Shown here in pieces: positions 23,080 through 35,330 of a stretch of 64,000 bases of DNA. The position numbers and the translations under genes were made by a program. The stretch is from Ceratotherium simum simum (lineage: Eukaryota; Chordata; Mammalia; Perissodactyla; Rhinocerotidae), in assembly GCF_000283155.1 (NCBI RefSeq), contig NW_004454229.1:8192367-8256366 (forward strand). Reading direction: 5' to 3'. The notes beneath the pieces were generated by a model. The model ran no database searches and was not told the origin of the DNA. It saw only the letters and a list, made by a program, of their open reading frames with translations. Every line of letters starts with the position of its first letter. Within the stretch, counting starts at the first letter, position 1.

Positions 23080-24190
23080 ATTGAAGCCTTCATGCATGAG
23101 CCCTCTCCCTTCCCTATCTTTAAAATTATCTTCCTGTATATACACCAGGCCTTACATCTGTGTTATCTGTCTTGGAAATAACAAGAATGAGATTTCTCCC
23201 CTCCCTAATTAAGGTAAACTCACGTGCCCATGATCTTGACATTGTTGATTTTCCTTCCCTTCTGGAATCCTCACTCCTTCAGTCATCCCTTCTCTCAAAT
23301 TGTCTGTATAGCAGATATTTGGGCTAGGTTGGGGTCCTGAAATCCAGATCATTCTACTGTTCTTATGCTTTACCTGAAGCCTCAGAGGAGCTCTCCTAAA
23401 GAAGCCCTGGGGATACAGTGCAGCATCTGGCATGAGCCATCAGTTCTGGCTCACAGGGCAGCCCAAAGTCCAGCATCCCATGTGGCTTGGCAAAGGACTC
23501 CATTCTGCATGATCCATCGTGTAACATTAGCCTGGGAAATGGGGCACCTGCTTTCTCCTTCCCTTCAGTCCTGACAGGGTGAGGACAAACAAGAGGAGCT
23601 TGCAGGACTGGAATGAGGCGTGGAAATGCCAGAGTCAGGCCCAACACACGTACCGTCCTCAGCTTCTCCCTCTAACTCCAAGGTCTGCCGTTTCCTAAGA
23701 CTCAGCTATGCCTTCAGAAGATGAATTGCTCCTTGTCAACATCATTTGGATTCCTTTACACTATAGAATGTTCCTGTTGCCCTCCTCAGAATCTAGAAAA
23801 TCAAGTGGTTCACAAAGTGGAATATGGATCTGAGAGGTACAACAGTCTTTCTGACTCTTCAAATCCTTTTGGGAACAAGATTGGAAGTGAATGAATAACG
23901 CTACATAACTTTACAAAATTAATTCGTGCCTAGTACTTTTCTTGCCCCACTGCTTCTTTATCCCCAATTCAATTCCTATTTCCTTTCCTGCCACAGATCC
24001 CATGTGAATGAGCTTGAAATATGTCCTTAAATATTCGTGTATACATACCTGTGAAACATGTAATGTTGGTTTGGATGCATATACGTCTTTAATTTACATA
24101 AATTATATGGTATTATAAATCTCATTCTCTTTCTCTTTTCACTCAACAATAGGATTTTTGGGGGACGAGAGGACACGGTATTTGTTTTGT
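23080..24190. other. Unassigned sequence
   Basis: No coding signal and no repeat I can name. Open frames of up to 83 codons overlap on opposite strands. Confidence 0.45.
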
Positions 24191-24194
24191 TTTG

Positions 24195-25290
24195 TTTAAC
24201 TTTTTTTCCTTCTGAAGCATATAACACATACAAAAGAGTGCATGGACTTTGAAAGTCTGCTATGTGGCCCTCCCTGATATCACTTCCCTCTCCCCACTAA
24301 TGGAATCCTTGAAACTAAACTTTATGTTGATCACTTTCTTCTTCTTGTTTTATCTCTGCACAATATTCTGTGTATTTGCCTGTCTTTGCCCTTTATGTAA
24401 ATGAATCATACAGAATGTATTCCCTGTGACTTGCTCTTTTAGCTCAACATTATTTTTCTGAGATTTATCCATGTTGATGTTGTAGCTGTAGTTTATTCTT
24501 TTCAGTGCTGTAGAATATAATGCTGTATGACTACAATAATTTTATCTATTATAATGTTTACAGATAACGTTTATCTATCTACCACAGGTGGTCCTTTGGA
24601 TTTGTTGTTGGTGATGGTGGTGCACTTCTGAATGATGTTATGAACATTCTAACCATGTTTCCATGTGCAGTTGGGCAGGAGTTTATCTATGGAATACAGC
24701 TAGGATTGAAATTGCTGAATCACGGGGTACAGACACACTCCTGTTCTAAGCAATGCCAAACTGCTTTCCAAGGTTATTATACTAACTCACAGTCTCTCCC
24801 ACAGGTATGATAGTTCCATTTCTCCACACCCTAGGCAGCACTTACATTGTCAAACTTCTTGTTGTTGTCAATCTGGTGGAAATGAGAACATACCCATTTT
24901 GATTTTAACATGCATTCCTTAATTGACAATAAGCTTGAGCATTTTTTCATAACTTTACGGGTCATTCATGTTTTCCCTTCTGTAAAATTCCTATTTGTAT
25001 TTTTGTCCAATTGCCCCTTATATTGTTCATCTTTTTCTTATGAATCTATAGGAGTTTTAAAAGATGTGTGTTCTGGATACTAATCCTTTGCCATGTATGT
25101 GCATTCCAAATATCTTCTCTCAGTTTTGGACTTTAATTTTAGCTCTATTTATGGTATCTTTTGGTAAACAGAAGTATCTAATTTTAATGAGGCAGAATTT
25201 ATCAACTGTGCATGTGCTGTGTCTTACATAAAAAAATTCTTTTTTTCCTTGTGGTCATTAAGATATTCTTCTATGTAAATCAAATTTTAA
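24195..25290 (-). mobile_element. Ancient L1 (L1M-class) 3' half, antisense
   Basis: The reverse L1 ORF2/3' region is recognisable along its length: 'gctcttttagctcaacatt', 'gagatttatccatgttgatg', 'gaaattgctgaatcacggg', 'ctggatactaatcctttgcc', 'gtatctaattttaatgaggc'. Indels throughout leave no frame longer than 70 codons. Confidence 0.85.
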
Positions 25291-25324
25291 AATGGTACAC
25301 CATCGTGGCCTTACTCATGTCATT

Positions 25325-25715
25325 TGCCTTCTCTGAACTGTTTATCTGAAAAATACTTGTGTCCTGGGGGTTTATGAGTGTGACATGTGATAAATGTGTA
25401 TGAAAGAGTGTAGCAAAGTACTTCACACATAATTGGGACTCAGTATGTGTAAGTTCACCCATTGGAGTGTAGTCCTAGTTTTATATTTCACAGATGTTAG
25501 ATTTTTGCAAGTTATTTCATTTTTAAACAGCAAATATTTAGTGTGTGTTAGTTACACGCTGGCCAAATTTGTTAAATGTTTTATTGTTTACAAAAACCCT
25601 GTGAAATAAACAACATTATCATCACCATTGTAGAGATGAGGTTATTGAGGCTCAGAGAAGAAGTGATTTGCCTTAGGCACAGCCACTAAATGGCAGAGCC
25701 ATTATTATATTTCCT
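25325..25715. mobile_element. Two MIR fragments
   Basis: 25325-25450 is a weak forward MIR ('cttctctgaactgtttatctg'). 25530-25715 is a clear reverse MIR ('gagatgaggttattgaggctc', 'gccactaaatggcagagcc'). Confidence 0.65.
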
Positions 25716-25739
25716 ATCTGCCTTTATACCTAGACTGTG

Positions 25740-26485
25740 AAATATTTTATGGGAGGATTTGTGTTCAGAGAATGGCAAGAACCCTGTAGTGTTGGAAAAT
25801 AAGTTATATCTATAAGCGGGTATTTGGGGGTGTGGCAGAGGTGAGAAAGTAAAGGTGGTCTACATACCCTATACCCTATTAATTTTCACTTAGAACACAT
25901 GATATGATTTGCCCATGTCTGCTTCTCCCATTTCCCCAGACCTGACTCAGAGTCTATTGAAACCACCCATTCCCCTAAGTGGCTGCCTGGAGCCTACAGC
26001 CCTCCTGATCTGCATCATAAAGACGGTGCCCATAATTTAACGAACCACATCGCTCCTCTCCGAGGAATTCCACGTCAAGTGGAACATTGCTCCAGTCATA
26101 ATGTAACTGGACTCCAGTGATTATCTTCCTGTCAGAATCTTGAGTCACCCAGGACACACGTGTCTACAGGGTTTAAAGCTCTGTTTGTTTGCCTCCCAGA
26201 CAGATGTTGAAACAGGATCTCCCACCGCCAGTCAAACTGCCCAGACAACCAAGAAACTCAGTAACCACTTGCTAAAGCTAACACTCTTTTGGCATTCAGT
26301 TGCCCACCAGATGAATTATAGTGTGGTGCACACTGAGTTCATTCAAGTCACTGAACGTTAGATCTGGAAAGACCTTAGCAATCATCTAGACACTTCCCAC
26401 ATTATAGCAGGAAGGGAACAGCATTCAAAGACTGAATTCACAGGAGTAAATCCCTTTACGTTAAATGTACATCCTTAGTTGAAGG
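25740..26485. other. Unassigned sequence
   Basis: No repeat recognised except a possible MIR start near 26350-26410 ('agatctggaaagacctta'). No coding evidence. Confidence 0.45.
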
Positions 26486-26489
26486 ATAT

Positions 26490-26600
26490 TATGTGACTGA
26501 CCCTTATCTATAAAAGGAAGATTAAAAAACTATACCCATCCTTCCTACATCATAGGGTTGTTGTGAGAATCAGATCAAATAACGTACATGTTTCTGTGAT
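26490..26600 (+). mobile_element. MIR fragment
   Basis: Forward MIR middle and end: 'catcatagggttgttgtgag' followed by 'aatcagatcaaataa'. Confidence 0.75.
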
Positions 26601-27078
26601 GACCTGCTTTAATCCAAGGATAAAGTTATATATGTAGGAGAAGAAAAGCAAATACAAACATTTGTTGGGTTAGTTAAAGCTTTTTAAAAATTCAACTTTA
26701 AGTAAATTGTCCTGTAAAATGCATAACTAAATATTAGAGATTTAGACCTTTTTTTTCCTTTGTGCCCAGACGACCACTATAAAGCAAATACACAAAGCAT
26801 GCAGTATATGCCACAAAGAAAAGGTCAGTTACTCTCATTTTTAAGTTGTGTCTACACAGAGCGTAGATGCTATTATTCTGCCCTATCCATGCCTACAGAA
26901 GACACTACTAATTAATAACAGTTATCTTTCAGATGAGCATCTACATAGCATTAGAATCTTCCTCAACATAGCATTTCAGGAAGTCACCAACAATTATTTG
27001 TTGAAATTAAGTTTTTGGTATTGTTGAGAAACAATGAGTTCAAAGCAATACTCTGTGATAAATTCCTGTAAGAAAGTT
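26601..27078. other. Unassigned AT-rich sequence
   Basis: Nothing recognised. Confidence 0.5.
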
Positions 27079-29560
27079 TGTTTCAGTTATCTCTGCTACC
27101 TAACTTGCAAGCCCAAAACAATGGCAACTAATTTTGTAGGTTGGCTTGAGGGTTCCTCAGATGGCTTTGCCTAGGCTCACTTTTGCAAAGCATTTGGCTA
27201 GAGATCTGGCTGGGCTGGAAGGTTCAAGATGGCCTCATTTACAAGACTGGCAGCTGTATTGGCTATAAGTTGGAGTGCCTCAGTTCTCCTCCATGTGGCC
27301 TCTCAACCTCTAGAAGACTACACTGCCTTTGCCTAGATGACATCTCAGGGCAGCATTCTAAAAGGGCAAAGGCAGGAGCAGCAAGGTCTTGTAAGGCCTA
27401 GCTTCAGGAGTCACATAACTTCACTTCTGCCATATTCTATTTGTAAAAGCAAGTCACTAGGATACTCAGATTCGACAATATATAAATCCACCTCTAGATG
27501 GGGGGAGCAGCAAAACCATATTGCAAAAGAGGCATACATACTGAGATGGGAGAAACTGGTGCCATTCAACAATCTATTAGACTCTGCCCACTTGCTGTAA
27601 ATTATTCTTATTTCTCCTACATGTAAAATGTGGTCATCTCCAAACTGAGACCTCCAAGCCTCATCCTAATTGTTTTAGTTATCTATCGCTTCATAACAAA
27701 TTATCGCAAAACTTAGGTGCCTAAAACAACAATAAACATGTATTAGTTCACATAATTCTGTAGTCAAAATTTGGGAGGTTAGTTGGCTACTTCTATCTCA
27801 GGGTCTTTCATGTGGTATCAGTCAAAATGTCAGCCAGAGTTGTAGTCATTTAAAGGCTTGACTGGGACCAGATGATCCACTTTCAAGATGGTTCACTCAC
27901 ATAGCTGTGGACAAGAAGCTTCAGTTCCTCACAACATAGACCTCTCCATCAGGCTGCTTAAGCGATCTCACAGTATGGAAGTTGGCTCTCTCCAGTGTGC
28001 GGGATAAAAGAGAGAGTAATGAAAAACCTTAAGTGTCATTTGTGACCTCGCCTTGGAAGATATACATGGCTATTTCTGTAATATCTTATTCATTACCCAG
28101 ACCAGCCCCATTCAGTATGAGAGGGGACTACACAAGGTCATCAGGGGCCATTTTGGAGGCTACCACACCAATTATAGTATCAAGCTTCAAGTCCAGAATT
28201 TCATGACCTGTCTCGGTTTGGACGTGAATGAGTCTCCTTAAGTGCAGTTTTTAGATGTAGCAACTCTTGTATAGCAGTAACTTCAGAGAACTGTGAACTG
28301 AAAAGACAATATATCTTCCCCAGACATGCTCAACATACAACACTGAGATAGGGAAAAATGATCTACAATAGGCAATCTCACATGATGGGATAATAGGATA
28401 ATGGTAGACATATAGAAGTCATTGGTCAATAGCAATTTGAAATCCAGATGTCACATGTTGTCAGGCTCCCTACCCTGGGGATGGGAAATGTTCCTTGATT
28501 AGGGACAGGTTCTGCTCCCTAGGAGTGATCTCATTGTTCTCCTCAGCTCTTCACTCTACCTCTGAGCTCTTGGTCTAGCTTTCTAAAAGCTTCTTCTTTT
28601 TATGAAAGAAGTAGTTCATGCTTGTATCTGAGTAGCTTTCTCTAGAAGATTGTGCTTCCTGTTTCCCACAATCCTCTTTTCATTTGAACTATCTCCATCT
28701 CTCTCAGTTCAAGTTACCAAAGTTCAAGTTATCAATACTATTGGCAATATAATTCTCTTAAAATCTTTGTGGGCTTCCCATTAATCTTCTCAGCATTCAC
28801 TTCATGCCCCCAAAAGCCAAATCCATAATTCTTTTTGAGATAGACCTCTTTATACTTTAGAAAAATGAGGCCTCTTTGGGACAATGCCACTGAGATTATT
28901 TGAAACCCTTTTTCTAGCTAAGAGGACTAACTGAGCACTTTAAATCTTATGAGATCATAACAAAGGTTATTACACCCATACCCTTGATTTGATCTTTGAT
29001 CTGAAGCTGCTTTTTTACTTTGGTAGTCTTTTACCAGCTGCAGAGACAGAAAATATAGAGCAGTTTAATTTTCCAACATACCAAGTCCTTCTTCTTTTAC
29101 ATTTTCTCCAAATTCTGCTTGCAAATGGGACAGTTCTCTCATTAGCTCATCTCTCTTCTCACTCTTTCTTATATGCAATTAAAAACATCATTTGGTATTT
29201 TTATCCTTCTGCTTTAATATCTCCTTAGCCAGATCCAACAAGTTCATTACATACATTTCTATCTTCCAAGTTACTACTATTCTGCCACAACATTCCAAGG
29301 ATTGCCTTTTCTTTCTTTGTCTTCAAAAACCATTTCCTTTCTGCTCCTCTAGCCTCTCTTCTCTCTTCTCTTTCCAACCTCTATCCACCACCTAGTTCCA
29401 AAGCCAATGCCACATAGCTGAGGTTTTTGTTATGGCAGCATCACACTTCTAGTTACCAATTTATTTCAGTTTTCTGTTGCTGCATAACAAATTATCCAAG
29501 ATTTTGTGGCTTAAAACAACAGTGATTTATGATATCTCACAATTTTGTTTTAGCTGGGTG
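27079..29560 (-). mobile_element. MaLR (MLT1-class) provirus remnant with a nested solo LTR
   Basis: Reading the minus strand from right to left, 29463-29560 is the end of the 5' LTR ('tgctgcataacaaattatcc' in plus). Next comes the internal start, where the reverse of 'gtaactagaagtgtgatgct' (plus 29430-29456) matches the typical MaLR internal leader. The internal region runs to about 27600 and the 3' LTR spans 27079-27597 ('cagttatctctgctacc' to 'caacaatctattaga' in plus). MaLRs encode little and depend on ERVL functions. No gag- or pol-like frame is recognisable here. A younger LTR at 27671-28167 interrupts the internal part. Confidence 0.75.
27671..28167 (-). mobile_element. Solo MLT1 LTR nested in the MaLR remnant
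   Basis: The plus strand runs from 'tgttttagttatctatcgc' to 'ggaggctaccaca', so on the minus strand it is TG...CA. The flanks CTAAT (27666-27670) and CCAAT (28168-28172) are a 5-bp duplication with one mismatch. The flanking internal sequence joins sensibly across it ('caagcctcatcc' to 'aattatagtatcaagc'). Confidence 0.8.
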
Positions 29561-29614
29561 TTTCCTTTGGTGGTTTTTGGAGAACTCACTTTTTTGTTTA
29601 TTTTTGATTTTCTC

Positions 29615-29768
29615 ATTTTTTTAATGTCACAACTGGGTGGGGGTTACTTGCATCTAGGGATTAGAGGCCAGGGATGTTGGTAAACATGCTACAGTGCACA
29701 GGACAGCCCCCCACAACAATAAACTATCTAGTCAAAATGTGTATAGTGCTGAGGTTGAAAATCCTATG
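29615..29768 (-). mobile_element. Non-autonomous hAT-like transposon
   Basis: Reverse copy of the family also seen at 33197-33422: 'agaggccagggatgttggtaa', 'cacaggacagccccccacaac' and an end 'gaggttgaaaatcctatg'. Confidence 0.75.
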
Positions 29769-29774
29769 ATAAGT

Positions 29775-29970
29775 GTTTTTATATGCATTTATCTTCTTTA
29801 ATCTACACAATAACCCTATTAGGTAGGTAAGAGCCTCATTATTTACAAAAGAGAAAAGTGAGTCTCAGAGGAGGCATGTAACTTGAACAAGATCACACAA
29901 TTAGTAAAGGGCAGAGTTAGGGCTTAAACACATGTATGTCTGAGCTCTTAACCACTATACTATATAATGT
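29775..29970 (-). mobile_element. MIR SINE
   Basis: Reverse MIR: 'taatctacacaataaccct', 'gtgagtctcagaggaggc', 'gagctcttaaccactatac'. Nearly full length. Confidence 0.85.
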
Positions 29971-30089
29971 GCATTCCACCTGGATTATTGGTCTTCATAA
30001 AAGATCAGGTTTTATAAATATAAAAATCACACCAGGCAACAGACTAAATTCTGCACCAATGATTTCTTCTTTAGCTTTTTCCTTTCTAT

Positions 30090-30680
30090 CTTAGCTGATT
30101 TTCCTAGAAACAGAGCCTGAGGCAAGGATTAAGTGCTAACACTTTATTTAGGAGGTACAATACTATGGCTGTAAAAAAGTGAGGCTGTAAAAGGGAAGTG
30201 AGGCAGAGAAGAATGGGAAATAATGCAAAGTGATGGATTCCAGCAAGGCATCTATATGAGGCAACTATATGAGATGTCTCCAAATGGGCTATGCAGGGGA
30301 GAGGGGGAATGCTCCTTGGTTCAGTCTATTGGAGGGAGAAAGAGAGAGGAAATTTATTTGCCAGATCCCTCACATCTCCTGAGTTCCAGTGCTCTAAGTT
30401 TGCCTTGTGGGGATTTAATTCCTCCACACTCCTGGGGTTGCATTACTCAGTCTCTGCAGCAGCTGCTCAGGAAGTCAGATCTCATGCCTGAAGCTTGGTC
30501 TTCATCTGAGTTCAGAAGTGCTGTGAGTGTGTTGTTGGCCGGCCTCAGGTTGTTTAAGTCTGTGGGTCAGCACATAGTTGGACACCTGCAGCAGCTGGGA
30601 TGGAGCAGGTAATCAGAGGTTTAAGAGACAAGTGAAGCCAAGAGAAACTGAGGCAGGACATAAGATGTGTCTGATAGAGT
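30090..30680 (+). repeat. Third copy of an unnamed dispersed repeat
   Basis: It opens with 'ctagaaacagagcctgaggc' and 'cactttatttaggagg', then a body similar to that at 21895-22690. Family not assigned. The 129-codon frame over 30223-30612 has no recognisable domain. Confidence 0.4.
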
Positions 30681-31995
30681 CTTCAACATGCTTCCCCATC
30701 ACTGGAAGGAAACCTTTCCAGCTTTGATGAACTAATGTATCAGTTGGGATTCACTAAGCTTTAGAAAGCACACAACCCAAATCGAACTAGCTAAAATACT
30801 AAGGAAAGAGGGAAAGTTATTGACTCACATACCTACAAGTCCAGGAGGTCAGCAAGCATCAGATTTGACTCAGTTCAATGGCTCCAGCTCCATGACCCCA
30901 AGTACTCTTGACTCAGCCTTCCTCCACGAGCCAACTTTATATTCAGGCTATTAGTGAAATGACTGCAGTAACTCTAGGTCTCTCATCCACATGTGACCAC
31001 ATCCAAAGGAATAAATATCCAGAGGAAGAAATAAACTGTCTCTTCATTTGGTTCTCTCTTATAAATGAAGAAACTTTTCCTAAAGAGCCCCTCAGAACAT
31101 ACCTCTTTGCAGTTCACATCGCCCAAGTTTGGCGCAACAACAATCCCCATTACAGGGTCCTTATGCACATTGATTGGTTGAGGCCTGGGTTCCTGAACTA
31201 ATCACCATCAGAAAGTAGGGATCACTATGACTGCTTAAACCAACCAAGGCCCACCTCCAGCATTGGGATAATCCTCAAACTACATGGCTACTACAAAAAG
31301 GAGGCGGAGTGAAGAGGCAAACATGATATTAAGAAGAAAATCACAATGTCTACAAGAGACTGCCTTCATAAGTTCATAAAGAAGCAAAGACCTAGCCATC
31401 TGCATTTGTTCTTAGACAATTGTCATGAGGTCCTGACTCACTTCAAACAGAGTGTGTTTCAGGCAAACTGTACAGTTCTCCATGGCTCTCGCTATTCCTT
31501 CTACCAGGGCCATCTCTCCCCCAGCCCTGCCTTTGGTGGTCCATGTTACCCTCTAGCTAATCTCAAAATTGGACCTTCCCTGATGTTTCACAGCCAGAAA
31601 ACATAGGCTACAGGAAAAGAAGGCTTTAGAATTAGTAGGGATCTTAGAAATCTAGATCAGAGCTTTTCACACGGCATTCCATGGGGTCCCAGAGGCTCTG
31701 CAGAGCACTCTCAGATGTGGCCTTAGAGGGCTAAAGGGAAGATCTAGACAATTGAGCTCTGGACACTCTGCACTTGCCCAACCAGAGCATTGATTTGATT
31801 TAGTTTATTTGAACGATCAAATCAAATTTGAATTCATTTATTTTACATAGGTACATAGTTAGTTTCAAGATTAATATTCCTTTGTAGAAAGGATTTCTTG
31901 AGGGTGGGGAGGTTACAAATAAAACGTGCTTATTATAAAAATGAAAAAACTGAAGTTCAGAAAAGGGTCTGAGGCACGTCTTGAAGGTCCTGGTG
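30681..31995. other. Repeat-like but unassigned sequence
   Basis: 30735-31200 has the texture of a dispersed repeat ('gaaagttattgactcacatac', 'ctccagctccatgacc'), but I cannot name it with confidence. The rest shows no supported feature. Confidence 0.35.
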
Positions 31996-31999
31996 CTGA

Positions 32000-32520
32000 T
32001 CTGACCCTCCTCCTCAGGACAACTATGTCATATTTGAAAAGATCTCTCCTATGCCTCCTGAATCCTCTCTTCTCTACAATCAACAGCTTGAGCTCTTGCA
32101 AATCTCACTCACAGAAAGACATTCCAAGTCATCTCACTAATCCATTGCTCAACTTCTTGTTAAAAATCACACTCAGAGTATAGTGCCAAAAAATGAACGT
32201 GATGATTCAGATGCATCCGAGCAGCAGAGAGAAGAGCAGGCCTACCTCGTCCCCCGTCAGAACGCTGCACTCCTAATAATGCAGCCAGGGATCACATTAG
32301 CTAGTTGGCAGGCACAAAACACCATTGCCTCATACTGTCCATTAAAACTCTGAAGACTTTTTTTCACAAGCTCCTGCAAGGACTTTTCTCCCTCTTCTCA
32401 TCCACTTGTTTACTTAGACCCAATTGCAGGACTTAACATTTATTTCATTTATTCTAAAAATCCACAATTCTAAGTGGCCAACCCTGTACATTTCTGGGTA
32501 TTCCATGAGTAGACTGATGA
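32000..32520 (-). mobile_element. CR1/L3 LINE fragment, antisense
   Basis: The plus strand reads as the reverse of a mammalian CR1 (L3) ORF2 end and 3' UTR. The key landmark is 'taatgcagccagggatcaca' followed by 'ttagct' at about 32275-32300, whose reverse complement encodes the AKKAN-like stretch of CR1 ORF2. 'ctcttctctacaatcaacag' near 32068 fits the 3' part. Very old and not functional. Confidence 0.72.
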
Positions 32521-33029
32521 TTCTAGGACAGGAGTAGCAAACTCAGCTATCTATAGGGACCGGGAAGGGAGGGAGCGAGGTCATGGAAATAAGTGGAAGT
32601 AGCCAGGTACAATTCAAACCTGTGAGGTAGGAACTCCCGGGAACTGGAAAACTCCACCTCATCTAAAGGGAGAGACTCTACTCAGCTTCAGCTCACCACT
32701 ACTATGCAAAAATCAAGCCCAGTGTTGCTCGGTTTTCTGATTTTTTAGGAGAAGCTAGAAATGTGAATGTTTACTGGAAATATCCAGTCTTTTAAATGCT
32801 GGCCACTAAGTCACAAAGTTCTAATACACTCTATTGGCCAAACAAAACACGTCTGCAGGCTGGGTTCAGCCACGGACTGCAAGTTTGCAACCTTGGCCCT
32901 GTGGGATGAGGGAGTTGGGCAGTGCTGGTCATCGAGACAAAAATATAAAATGATTTGTGTTATCTTGGATTTAATAGCATAATATTTATTTTTAATATTC
33001 CCCTGTTAATCATAAGCTTGAGCATTTTA
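32521..33029. other. Unassigned sequence
   Basis: Nothing recognised on either strand. Confidence 0.5.
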
Positions 33030-33130
33030 AAGCTGGAAAGAATCTCAGAGATTATATGGTTTAATTCTCTTGTTTTACAAAAGAAGAATCTATGATCCAG
33101 AGAGAAGTGACTTGGATTTCAATTAAATAT
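33030..33130 (-). mobile_element. MIR fragment
   Basis: Reverse MIR-type sequence: 'aagctggaaagaatctcagag', 'gatccagagagaagtgacttg'. Confidence 0.65.
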
Positions 33131-33196
33131 ATTCCCGTGAAATGAATAAAAAATCGGATTCTCAGAAATGGAAGGAGGTGTATTTGTCCCACAGTC

Positions 33197-33422
33197 CAAG
33201 GTTTCTCAATCTCGGCAATATTGACATTGGGATTGGATAATTGTTTGTTGTAGGGGGCAGTCCTATGCATCGTAAGAGGTTTAGCAGCATCCCTGGCCTT
33301 TACCCACTGGATGCCAGTAGCACCACCCTCAGTCATGTGGGGCAAAATGGAGGCAAAAGTGCATCCAGATGTTGTCAGATGTCGCTGGGGGACAAAATCA
33401 CCACTACCTTTGAAGACCACGG
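33197..33422 (+). mobile_element. Non-autonomous hAT-like transposon
   Basis: 'caaggtttctcaatctcggc' at the left, 'tttagcagcatccctggcc' in the middle, and 'ctgggggacaaaatcacc' leading to a 'ctttgaagaccacgg' right end that mirrors the start. Same family as 29615-29768 in the opposite orientation. Confidence 0.8.
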
Positions 33423-33439
33423 CCGTTCTCCAACCCCAC

Positions 33440-33575
33440 TGTCTTCAGAATGAGAAACTAAGACTTAGAAAATTTAAGGGTTTTGCCAAGGTTACATGAG
33501 GAGTTATTGGCACTGCTGGTACCAAGACCCAGGTATCTTAATTCCAAGAAAAGTGTTCTCTCCACCAAATTCTGC
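33440..33575 (-). mobile_element. MIR fragment
   Basis: Reverse MIR: 'agaatgagaaactaagactta', 'tttgccaaggttacatgagg'. Confidence 0.65.
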
Positions 33576-33639
33576 AAATCTGAACCACCATTTTATCAGT
33601 AAAAGAGCTTTCTAAACCGCATATTTTAAGTGAAGAGGC

Positions 33640-33868
33640 AACATGGCATAAGGGTGAGAAGCACAGCTTCTAAGATGAACAGATCTGGGCTTCATTCTCA
33701 GCTCTTCTACTTACTAACCTTGAGACATTCACCAAATTAACTTCTCTGAGTGTTTGTTTCCTCATTTGAAAAATGGGTAGTTCTAAAAAATAAAGTTTAT
33801 TTAAAAAAGTGGTTGGTGAAATGTAGATAGTGCTTGCCACATAATAGGAATTCAGTGAATGGGAGTTT
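33640..33868 (+). mobile_element. Near full-length MIR SINE
   Basis: Forward MIR from head to tail: 'catggcataagggtgagaag', 'gctcttctacttactaacc', 'gtttcctcatttgaaaaatgg', 'gccacataataggaattcag', ending in TTATTATTAT. Confidence 0.88.
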
Positions 33869-33910
33869 TATTATTATTATTATTGTTGTTGTTGTTGTTG
33901 TTGTTATTAT
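33868..33910 (+). repeat. (TTA)n(TTG)n microsatellite
   Basis: TTA triplets pass into six TTG triplets and back to TTA. Grown from the MIR tail. Confidence 0.92.
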
Positions 33911-33998
33911 AAACTGGACCTGGGGTAAACAAACCACAGCCCCTACACCAAATCTGGCCTGCCTATTTTTATATAGCCTGAGAGATGGGAATTATTTT

Positions 33999-35330
33999 GA
34001 GAGAGTTTAGAAGATGGTAGCGTAGAAGGATCCTAAGCTTGCCTCCTCCCAGAGACACAACAAACCTACAATTATCTGTGGGACAATTTTTCTGAGAGAG
34101 ATTTGGAAGCTGGTTGAAAAGAACCTTCGCAACAAGGGACAACACAGAGAGGGGCGGAAGTGGCAGAGTACTGCTAAGGAAGAAACCACAGCCTAGCCAT
34201 GGCATTTTAAGGTCGAGAGCCATCTCAAAGGTACAGAGCTTTTCCTGGAGGACTGGGGGATTTGAGCTCCATATTAGGCACCCCAGCCCTTATATCCAGC
34301 ACAAAATAGACCAGCCTCCAAAACACTTGGCTTTGAAAACTAACAGGGATTATGCCCAGGAAAACTATAGAACTTCAGGGAAAGGAAAACATGCTCTGAA
34401 AGGGCCCACACACAGACTCACTTGATCCAGAAACCAGCACGAAAGTATCAGATGGAAAAGTGCATAGTCCATTGGTAAAAGAGACTTACTAAGCTCAGAG
34501 CACATCCTGGAGAGGCAGGAGGTGGCTGTCCTCCCACCCCACGGACGGAGACACCAGCAGCAGCCATTTTTGTGACCTAGTTCAGCTGTTCTGACACAGA
34601 CACTGGCAGGTGTGATTTTGGAATCCTTCCTTTAGCCTGTTAGCTAAGGGGCCTGCCCAGTCCATTAAAGCACCCAAGGCAATCAAGCACAGCCAAGGAG
34701 TGCAGGCAGCCTTGCCCAGGGACCTGCCCTGCCCACCAATGATCCCTCAGCAAGCTTACACCATTGGGCTTTGCAACCAGCCACACAAGGGACCTGCCCT
34801 AGCCACCAGCACACCCACAGCAGTTGTGAAACACGAGGCTGCATAGCCAGCTTGCACCAGAGGCCTGCCCTACCCAAGAGTGAGCAAGCAACAATCACTT
34901 ACCATGCAACCAGCCACACTGTGGGCCTGCAGCGGTTGCACATCCCCAGGCATAGCAACCAGCCACACCAGGGGCCTGCCCCACCCACCAGTGAGCTCAC
35001 AGCTATAGTGCATCACTGGACCCTGCAGCCAATGAATCTGAAGTAGTTGTGAACTATCAGGCCTCACAGCCAGCCATGCTGGGGGCCTGCCCCACCCTAT
35101 AACATGCCTGTAGCAGCCGCATGTGGCCAGGCCTTGTAACCAGCCGGCCCAGGGGCCAGCTCAGCCTACCCATGCATCTGCTTTAATAATTACCCTGCTA
35201 CAACAGAAGGGCACATGCAGGCCACACAAGGGATACCCCTGGAGCATTTGGTACAGGTGACAGCAGGGGAGCACGCTGCTGGGCCCCATAAGACATCTCT
35301 TACATAAGGCCAAATTTTCAAGAACAAGAG
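33999..35330 (+). promoter_or_regulatory. L1 5' UTR with degenerate tandem units
   Basis: This is the region where an L1 internal promoter would lie. From about 34640 to 35165 it holds roughly six degenerate GC-rich units of 50-110 bp built around an 'accagccacac-aggggcctgcc' core (visible near 34771, 34847, 34908, 34958, 35068 and 35139). Composition is clearly richer in GC than the L1 body. Promoter activity today is unlikely and not shown. Confidence 0.75.
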
